Origin: Acidobacteriota bacterium
GTDB lineage: Bacteria; Acidobacteriota; Terriglobia; Terriglobales; Acidobacteriaceae
Length of the DNA stretch: 39,620 bases
Assembly: GCA_021810625.1 (NCBI GenBank)
Contig: JAJZIJ010000023.1
Coordinates: 1 to 39,620, forward strand
Direction of reading: 5' to 3'
In this document: positions 34,544-39,620 of the stretch, in pieces
How positions within the stretch are numbered: position 1 is the stretch's first letter
How the letters are laid out: every line of letters starts with the position of its first letter
The notes under the pieces: generated by a model
Told to the model about the DNA's origin: nothing
Database searches by the model: none
What the model saw: only the letters and a program-made list of their open reading frames with translations
Made by a program: the position numbers and the translations under genes

Positions 34544-35122
34544 TTACGGGTTCCGCCACTTATCTCGTCTACCGCGACTGGTATCCCGTACCCGCTCGAC
34601 GTGGATTGCAGCATTTGGATCGATTTCCTTCGCTCGCTCGATAGCCTCAGCCTGCGTCGGCAATACGGCACTGGCTCGCTCAGAGCCGGGGCGACATACT
34701 GCGTAGTCCCCCTCTTCCCTCCGTTCGATGTAAAGCTCTTCCTTCCCTTTTGGCATTTTGTCTCTTTGCGCTTCGTTGCTTACATCCCCGAACTGATGAA
34801 TTTGAACCTCACCATCCGGGAATACCGCTCGGATGTGGAGCGCGCCGCCCATCGCTTCGATGTAGCTGCGAAGAGTTGAGATATACACGTCTGTTCTTCG
34901 CTCCATCTTGGATACAGAACCCTGATCCACTTTAAGGAGCGTGGCCAACTGAGCCTGTGTCAACTTTCGCGCTTCACGCAGTTCATCAAGAGCCAACGTT
35001 TTTAGCGTTTCATTGACCCTTGCCTCCACCCGAGCCCTCCGCTCAGGCGACATGCTCTCTTGTAGTTCCTTAAAATTCTTTGCCACTTGCTCTACCTCCA
35101 CGGGAATCCCCGTTACGGTCAC
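34544..35122 (-). CDS. XRE-family antitoxin fused to a DUF2188-like domain
   Basis: 192 residues. A helix-turn-helix of the XRE type spans ~44-95 (LDELREARKLTQAQLATLLK, then VDQGSVSKMERR), preceded by a helical segment with NETLKTLALDEL, common in HigA-like antitoxins. The region ~130-190 (YIERREEGDYAVCRPGSERA and AEAIERAKEIDPNAAIHVER, ending RDTSRGRRDKWR) resembles DUF2188, small free-standing proteins of unknown role. This fusion is unusual in my knowledge. ATG 35122 overlaps the toxin stop in an ATGA, with toxin first, the HigBA-like gene order. The helix-turn-helix would let it repress its own operon. Confidence 0.78.
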   Translation of the reverse strand: MTVTGIPVEVEQVAKNFKELQESMSPERRARVEARVNETLKTLALDELREARKLTQAQLATLLKVDQGSVSKMERRTDVYISTLRSYIEAMGGALHIRAVFPDGEVQIHQFGDVSNEAQRDKMPKGKEELYIERREEGDYAVCRPGSERASAVLPTQAEAIERAKEIDPNAAIHVERVRDTSRGRRDKWRNP

Positions 35123-35511
35123 TGGCTATTTGGTTCATCTTCAGCCTTTTCCTCTTCCAGTTCTCTGAGGTGCCGGGCATAAATTTTGTCTGCTTTGGGA
35201 ACGTACCGCTCATACCAGTCAGGGTTGCCGGTTTTGTCGCCCCCGATCAAGAGCATTCCAACCCGCCGGGGATCAAATACGAACAAGACTCGATATGGCC
35301 TTCCCTCATGCTGAACGCGGAGTTCCTTCATATTGACGTAAGCCGACTGATAGACAGTATCGGCATACGGCCTGGCAAGCGTGGGGCCTTTCGCCTGAAG
35401 AAGTCCGACGTCGAATGCAACGCTGTCCTGCTCATCGGCGGTGAGGCTGTTCCACCAGAGTTCGAATTCATCGGTGAACTCGACATCCCACGCCATACAC
35501 ACAATATGCAT
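35119..35511 (-). CDS. RelE/HigB-family toxin (phage Gp49-like)
   Basis: Predicted mRNA-cleaving toxin of 130 residues. The core is RelE/ParE-like: FTDEFELWWNSLTADEQDSV, MKELRVQHEGRPYRVLFVFDPRRVGMLLIGGDKTG (shown here only as its key words MKELR and RVLFVFD and LLIGGDKTG), and the end WYERYVPKADKIYARHLRELE, which matches the HigB/Gp49 type with basic R and K active-site residues. ATG 35511 is used; ATG 35496 (MAWDVEFTDEF) gives a more standard start and is as likely. The overlapping antitoxin gene follows. The pair lies on the strand opposite to the glycine cleavage genes. Toxicity has not been shown. Confidence 0.83.
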   Translation of the reverse strand: MHIVCMAWDVEFTDEFELWWNSLTADEQDSVAFDVGLLQAKGPTLARPYADTVYQSAYVNMKELRVQHEGRPYRVLFVFDPRRVGMLLIGGDKTGNPDWYERYVPKADKIYARHLRELEEEKAEDEPNSQ

Positions 35512-35694
35512 CCAAAGCCATTATGGCGTCAAGTGCATACACGGGGGCATGGGGCAACAACAGCAGTCAGGGCGGCAAATGACGAACAGAAGATAGGTGT
35601 CCATCTTCAAGCGGCAAAGGCAGAGTTTCGTCCACGATTTCCAGAGGCCCGCTACAGCCCTGGAATACAATAATCGTGAGTGAACGCATACAAC

Positions 35695-36096
35695 ATGGCC
35701 TATCCCACGCAGTATCGCTACACCCGCGAACATGAATGGATTCAGATTGACGGCCCAATCGGCAGCCAGATTGGCACGATCGGCATCACCGACTATGCCC
35801 AAAACTCGCTCGGCGACATTGTGTTCGTCGATGCGCCCAAAGTGGGCGCATCGGTGGAGGCGGGCAAGAGCTTTGGCAGTGTGGAATCGGTGAAGGCGGT
35901 CTCGGATTTGTTTTCCCCGGTCAGCGGCACGGTGACGGCGGTGAATGAAGCGCTGAACAGCGCTCCGGAAAAGATCAACACCGCAGCGCACGAAAGCTGG
36001 ATTATCAAAGTGCAGTTGGCCAAACCTGGAGAGGTGGACGCGCTGCTCTCTGCCGCCGATTACGAAAAGTTTATTTCTGAAGAGACCGCGCACTAA
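35695..36096 (+). CDS. gcvH: Glycine cleavage system H protein
   Basis: Lipoyl carrier that shuttles the aminomethyl group between the P, T and L proteins. The lipoylation site is K67 in FGSVESVKAVSDLFSP, with the typical opening YRYTREHEWIQID and GITDYAQNSLGDIVFVD. The length of 133 is normal. ATG 35695 is preferred to GTG 35680 because the family starts a few residues before YT(x)EHEW. A lipoyl attachment enzyme is not in the window. Followed 220 bases on by gcvPA, with a long inverted repeat in between. Confidence 0.97.
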   Translation: MAYPTQYRYTREHEWIQIDGPIGSQIGTIGITDYAQNSLGDIVFVDAPKVGASVEAGKSFGSVESVKAVSDLFSPVSGTVTAVNEALNSAPEKINTAAHESWIIKVQLAKPGEVDALLSAADYEKFISEETAH

Positions 36097-36135
36097 CGTT
36101 GGTGGGAAGATGGATTCCGGTAGCAAGAAAGGCTT

Positions 36136-36262
36136 GTCATTCTGAGGTCGCGTAGCTTGCTGAGGCAAGCGAAGCGATCGAAGAATCCAGACGGTGTCAG
36201 CTCGGCGGTGATTCTCTGGATTCTTCACTCCGGTCGCGGTCGCGACCTCCATTCAGAATGAC
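36136..36262. repeat. Long interrupted inverted repeat between gcvH and gcvPA
   Basis: Outer arms: 36136-36152 and 36241-36262 pair over 17 bases, with four extra bases (CATT) in the right arm. An inner stem of 12 bases pairs GAAGAATCCAGA (36180-36191) with TCTGGATTCTTC (36215-36226). The left half holds a perfect 6-bp hairpin, GCTTGC-TGAG-GCAAGC (36155-36170), and the right half the palindrome GGTCGCGACC (36238-36247). The whole could fold as one long cruciform or RNA hairpin inside the operon. The words GTCATTCTGAG and GAAGAATCC recall dispersed REP-like elements in acidobacteria. Confidence 0.8.
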
Positions 36263-36316
36263 TCTATTTAGAGGTCAGCATCACCTAAATGAATCTGCAG
36301 CAGGTATCTAAACACG

Positions 36317-37675
36317 ATGCGCTATTTGCCTAAATCTCCCGCCGACCGAGTCGCCATGTTGCAGGCGATCGGCATTGCTTCCATCGACGATCTCTTCGCC
36401 ACCATTCCCGCCGAATATCGCCTGGAACGTGATCTGGCGATTCCACGCGCAATGAGTGAGCAGGAGATTCTTGCCCACTTTCGTGCCGCCTCCGATCAAA
36501 ACGCCAATGGATACGCCAGCTTTTTGGGCGCGGGGGTCTACCGACACTATCGCCCCGTGGTGATTGATGCGATGGTGCAGCGCGGCGAATTTCTCACCAG
36601 CTACACACCCTATCAGGCGGAGATTACGCAGGGAACCTTGCAGGCAATCTTCGAGTTCCAGACCATGATCTGCGAACTGACCGGCATGGATATTGCGAAT
36701 GCGTCCATGTATGACGGCTCGACCGGCGCAGCCGAGGCCGTGATGATGGCCGTGCGCGTAACTGGGCGCAATCATGTGCTGGTGGCGAAGACGGTGCATC
36801 CTGAATATAGCGAGGTGATGGCCACCTACGCGCAGCATCAGGGGCTGACGAAACAAGTCGTGGGTTATGGCGAGGATGGTCGCATTGACCACGCCGCACT
36901 CGAAGCTGCGATCACGGAGCAGACGGCGTGCGTGCTGATCCAGTCACCGAATTTTTTCGGAACCATCGAAGACGTGGAAGCCATCGCAGCGCTGGCCCAC
37001 GCCAAGGGCGCGCTGCTGATTGTTTCGATTGCCGAGGCGCTCTCGCTGGGCATTGTGAAGCCGCCAGTGGAGGCGGATATTGTTTCGCTGGAGGCGCAGT
37101 CCTTTGGCGTGGCTCCCAGCTTTGGCGGGCCGTACTGCGGCGTGATTGCGTGCAAGGAGAAATTTCTGCGCCAGATGCCGGGGCGTCTTGCGGGCGCGAC
37201 CAGGGATAAAGATGGCCGCTGCGGATTTGTATTGACGCTTTCCACACGCGAGCAGCATATTCGCCGCGAGAAGGCGACCTCAAACATCTGTACCAATCAA
37301 GCGCTGGTGGCGCTGATGACCTGCATCTACATGACGATCTATGGCAAGCAGGGATTGAAGGAGCTGGCAGAACAGAATCTTGCCAAGGCGCATTACGCCG
37401 CGCACGCGCTAGCCGCCGCTCCGGGCAGCAAGCTGCTGTTTGCCGCCGCGCCGCGCTTCAACGAATTTGTTTTGCAATCGACAGAAACGCCCCACCAGAT
37501 GCGCCATCGGCTGCTGGAACAGAAGATTATCGGCGGAGTATCGCTGGCCAAGTGGTATCCAGAGTTGGAAAACGCCACGCTGTGGTGCGCGACCGAGATG
37601 AACACGCGGGAGCAGATTGATGCCGCAGCGCGTGTGTTCGCGCAAAAGGGAATGCCGATGCTGACGCATGTATAG
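36317..37675 (+). CDS. gcvPA: Glycine dehydrogenase (decarboxylating), P-protein subunit 1
   Basis: First half of the two-part P-protein, 452 residues. It decarboxylates glycine with PLP held by subunit 2 and passes the aminomethyl group to GcvH. Family marks are [58 protein letters not shown] and the C-terminal [19 protein letters not shown]. The N-terminal [19 protein letters not shown] is standard. The start is ATG 36317, with only weak upstream pairing to the ribosome. Followed 36 bases later by gcvPB; the two must assemble 1:1. Confidence 0.97.
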   Translation: MRYLPKSPADRVAMLQAIGIASIDDLFATIPAEYRLERDLAIPRAMSEQEILAHFRAASDQNANGYASFLGAGVYRHYRPVVIDAMVQRGEFLTSYTPYQAEITQGTLQAIFEFQTMICELTGMDIANASMYDGSTGAAEAVMMAVRVTGRNHVLVAKTVHPEYSEVMATYAQHQGLTKQVVGYGEDGRIDHAALEAAITEQTACVLIQSPNFFGTIEDVEAIAALAHAKGALLIVSIAEALSLGIVKPPVEADIVSLEAQSFGVAPSFGGPYCGVIACKEKFLRQMPGRLAGATRDKDGRCGFVLTLSTREQHIRREKATSNICTNQALVALMTCIYMTIYGKQGLKELAEQNLAKAHYAAHALAAAPGSKLLFAAAPRFNEFVLQSTETPHQMRHRLLEQKIIGGVSLAKWYPELENATLWCATEMNTREQIDAAARVFAQKGMPMLTHV

Positions 37676-37711
37676 CGACGGCGCTGGACGATAGAGAAGA
37701 GCAGAGAAAAC

Positions 37712-39259
37712 ATGACCACGGAAAACAAGCCAACGACAGCACCCGACAGCACTCCCTTTGTGGGTAACACGCGCAAGGTCTCCCAGCACGTCAATCAGAA
37801 TGAAGGATTGATCTTTGAGAAGTCCTCGCCGGGCAAAAAGGCGTATCGTCTGGCTCCGCTGGATGTGCCTGAAGTAGACGCGGCGAAGCTGCTCGGCGCT
37901 GCGGCGCGAACTGGCCTGGGCGCATTGCCCGAAGTGAGCGAGATTGAGATCATCCGCCACTTTACGCGGCTTTCGACGTGGAACTATGCGATTGACCTTG
38001 GCATGTATCCGCTGGGCAGTTGCACCATGAAGTACAACCCGCGCATCAACGAGGCGATAGCGCGGCTGGAGGGATTGGCCGACGCGCATCCCTATCAACC
38101 CGAAGCGCTCTCGCAGGGCGCGATGCGGATTCTGCTTCAATTGCAGCGCTGCCTGACGGAGATTACCGGCATGGATGCCATCACGCTGCAACCGGCGGCG
38201 GGCGCGCATGGCGAGTTCACGGGCATTCTTCTGGTTCGCGCCTATCACGAGTCGAAGGGCAATCCGCGCAAGAAGATTTTGATTCCCGATTCCGCGCATG
38301 GCACCAATCCTGCGACGGCGGCCATCTGCGGCTATCAGGTGGAGAATTTGAAGTCGAATGCGCGCGGCATGGTGGACGTGGCGCAACTGGAGCAGATGGT
38401 CTGCGACGATACCGCCGCGCTGATGCTCACCAACCCTTCGACCATTGGCGTGTTTGAGAGCGAGATTCACAAGATCGCCGACATTCTGCACGCCAAGGGC
38501 GCGTTGCTCTACATGGATGGCGCGAACATGAACGCGCTGGTGGGTAAAACGCGGCCCGGAGATTTTGGCGTGGACGTGATGCATCTGAATCTGCACAAAA
38601 CCTTCTCCACCCCGCATGGTGGAGGTGGGCCGGGATCGGGGCCAGTGGTCTGCAAGAAAATCTTGGAGCCGTTTCTGCCGATTCCTGTGGTTGTTGAAAA
38701 TTCTGACGGCACGCTGCATTTTGACTACGACCGCCCACAGAGCGTAGGCCGCGTGCGCGAGTTCTACGGCAACTTCGGCATGTTCGTGCGCGCGCTGGCT
38801 TACATTCTTGCCAATGGGCCGGACGGCCTGCGCCAGACCACAGAAGACGCGGTACTCAACGCCAACTACATTCGCAGGCATCTGGAGGATGTCTACGACC
38901 TGCCCTACACCACGCCCACGCTGCATGAGGTGGTCTTTAGTGATCGGCGGCAGGCGCGTAATGGCGTCAAGACTGGCGACATCGCCAAGCGGCTCATCGA
39001 CTACGGCTTCCATCCCTACACCGTGTCGTTTCCGATGATCGTGCCCGGCGCGTTGATGATTGAGCCGACAGAGAGCGAGTCGAAAGAGGAACTGGATTTG
39101 TTCATCGACGCGATGCGGCAAATTGCGCGCGAGGCAGAGGAGAATCCAGCGCTGATCCTGAATGCGCCGCACTCCACGCGTATCTCGCGGCTGGATGAGG
39201 TGGGCGCGGCGCGCAAGCCCGTGCTGCGCTGGAAGCCGGAAGCGGCGGGGCAGGCATGA
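37712..39259 (+). CDS. gcvPB: Glycine dehydrogenase (decarboxylating), P-protein subunit 2
   Basis: Second half of the P-protein, 515 residues, holding the PLP-binding lysine in HLNLHKTFSTPHGGGGPGSG. Other marks are YPLGSCTMKYNPRINEA, LQPAAGAHGEFTGILL, SAHGTNPATAAICGY and LMLTNPSTIGVF. The N-terminal ~20 residues (Thr/Pro-rich) and the C-terminal Arg/Lys tail are slightly longer than in some relatives. The start is ATG 37712 after AGAGAAAAC. It closes the operon; an IS481-type left end begins ~30 bases after the stop, and the transcript may read into it. Confidence 0.97.
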   Translation: MTTENKPTTAPDSTPFVGNTRKVSQHVNQNEGLIFEKSSPGKKAYRLAPLDVPEVDAAKLLGAAARTGLGALPEVSEIEIIRHFTRLSTWNYAIDLGMYPLGSCTMKYNPRINEAIARLEGLADAHPYQPEALSQGAMRILLQLQRCLTEITGMDAITLQPAAGAHGEFTGILLVRAYHESKGNPRKKILIPDSAHGTNPATAAICGYQVENLKSNARGMVDVAQLEQMVCDDTAALMLTNPSTIGVFESEIHKIADILHAKGALLYMDGANMNALVGKTRPGDFGVDVMHLNLHKTFSTPHGGGGPGSGPVVCKKILEPFLPIPVVVENSDGTLHFDYDRPQSVGRVREFYGNFGMFVRALAYILANGPDGLRQTTEDAVLNANYIRRHLEDVYDLPYTTPTLHEVVFSDRRQARNGVKTGDIAKRLIDYGFHPYTVSFPMIVPGALMIEPTESESKEELDLFIDAMRQIAREAEENPALILNAPHSTRISRLDEVGAARKPVLRWKPEAAGQA

Positions 39260-39289
39260 CCTCCGTCTTTGACGAGCGGCGGCTTTAGG

Positions 39290-39620
39290 TGTGAAGTCTC
39301 AATAGGTTGTCCATTCGAGCCAAACCAGAGAAGCTGATTGTGAAGAGCAATCCAGATTCAAGGAAAGGAACGAATGGACTATCACCAGAATGCACGACTG
39401 ACGGTTCACAGTCGAGAGCAATTAGCCAGAAAAGTTCTTGCGGAAGGATGCACGTTGAAGCTGGCTGCGGCCAGTTTCAACGTGAGCGCGAAAACCGCCG
39501 CCAAGTGGGTGCGCCGTTATCACGCCTGCGGCGTGGACGGGCTGCGCGACCACAGTTCGCGTCCGCATCGGCTGCATCGACCTACCTCCGCTGCCCAGAT
39601 CGAGCGCGTGGAAACGCTGC
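39290..39620 (+). mobile_element. Left end of an IS481-family element (continues past window)
   Basis: The element seems to begin near TGTGAAGTCTCAATAGG at 39290, just after the gcvPB stop, and carries an IS481-type transposase start 84 bases in. IS481-family ends begin with TGT, which fits, but the right inverted repeat and target duplication are outside the window, so the boundary is provisional. Confidence 0.6.
39374..39620 (+). CDS. IS481-family transposase, N-terminal part (cut by window end)
   Basis: ATG 39374 opens MDYHQNARLTVHSREQLARK, then LKLAAASFNVSAKTAAKWVRRY, followed by GVDGLRDHSSRPHR. This is the N-terminal helix-turn-helix and linker of IS481 transposases (NARLTxHxRxxL and GLxDRSSRPH are hallmark words). 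AGGAAAGGA precedes the start by a suitable distance. 82 codons are visible; the DDE domain lies beyond the window. Confidence 0.9.
   Translation, partial: MDYHQNARLTVHSREQLARKVLAEGCTLKLAAASFNVSAKTAAKWVRRYHACGVDGLRDHSSRPHRLHRPTSAAQIERVETL

Noticed and set aside
37409-39172. 587-residue minus-strand frame inside gcvPB
   Set aside because: Antisense shadow of gcvPA-gcvPB, no recognisable domain, no ribosome-binding site.

Overview
The window most likely comes from an acidobacterium (Acidobacteriota, Terriglobales-like). The best markers are a secreted VWA protein of the type common in that phylum, GC-rich core genes rich in TTG and GTG starts, a glycine cleavage P-protein split into two subunits, and typical acidobacterial versions of GlgC, RND pumps and MacB-like permeases. 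The assignment rests on gene content and was not tested by alignment.

Layout. Position 1 falls inside an IS1595-type transposase whose last ~68 codons remain. Next to it is a toxin-antitoxin pair resembling VapB45/VapC45 (291-1419). A minus-strand operon (1467-5434) carries a UDP-GlcNAc 4-epimerase-like SDR, a UDP-HexNAc 6-dehydrogenase and a PBP4-type D-Ala-D-Ala carboxypeptidase, so it joins envelope sugar precursor synthesis to peptidoglycan trimming. A second minus-strand operon (5687-13005) holds a VWA protein followed by a complete tripartite efflux pump (TolC-like channel, lipoprotein adaptor, RND permease). Two glycosyltransferases (13284-15603) run toward rpsT, which has a good promoter and terminator. 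mnmA and a cysteine desulfurase gene (16104-18427) form a tRNA sulfur-transfer pair. Divergent from them is a plus-strand GDP-mannose set: manA-like isomerase, mannose-1-phosphate guanylyltransferase, phosphohexomutase and a HAD phosphatase (18572-22870).

From 22926 to 30552 the sequence turns accessory. It holds an orphan, short OppD-type ATPase, a 1081-residue single-chain restriction-modification-like protein, tRNA-Ser(UGA), a MacB-type permease without its ATPase, and a compact AT-richer Type II R-M pair attached to the 3' end of glgC. After glgC come three small genes. The glycine cleavage operon gcvT-gcvH-gcvPA-gcvPB (33225-39259) follows; it is split by an antiparallel RelE/HigB toxin and XRE antitoxin pair and carries a long inverted repeat before gcvPA. 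The window ends inside an IS481-type element that begins about 30 bases after gcvPB.

Working together: the window mixes envelope and exopolysaccharide supply (UDP-HexNAc uronate, GDP-mannose, glycosyltransferases, PBP4), efflux, translation maintenance (S20, MnmA/IscS, tRNA-Ser) and one-carbon metabolism with four selfish or defence modules (two toxin-antitoxin pairs, two restriction-modification loci) and two IS ends. The items most worth following up are the XRE-DUF2188 fused antitoxin inside the gcv operon, the large R-M-like protein with a nested dyad in front of it, the Type II R-M pair with EcoRV-like catalytic spacing, and a triplicated ribosome-binding-site/start-codon unit at the tolC-like gene.
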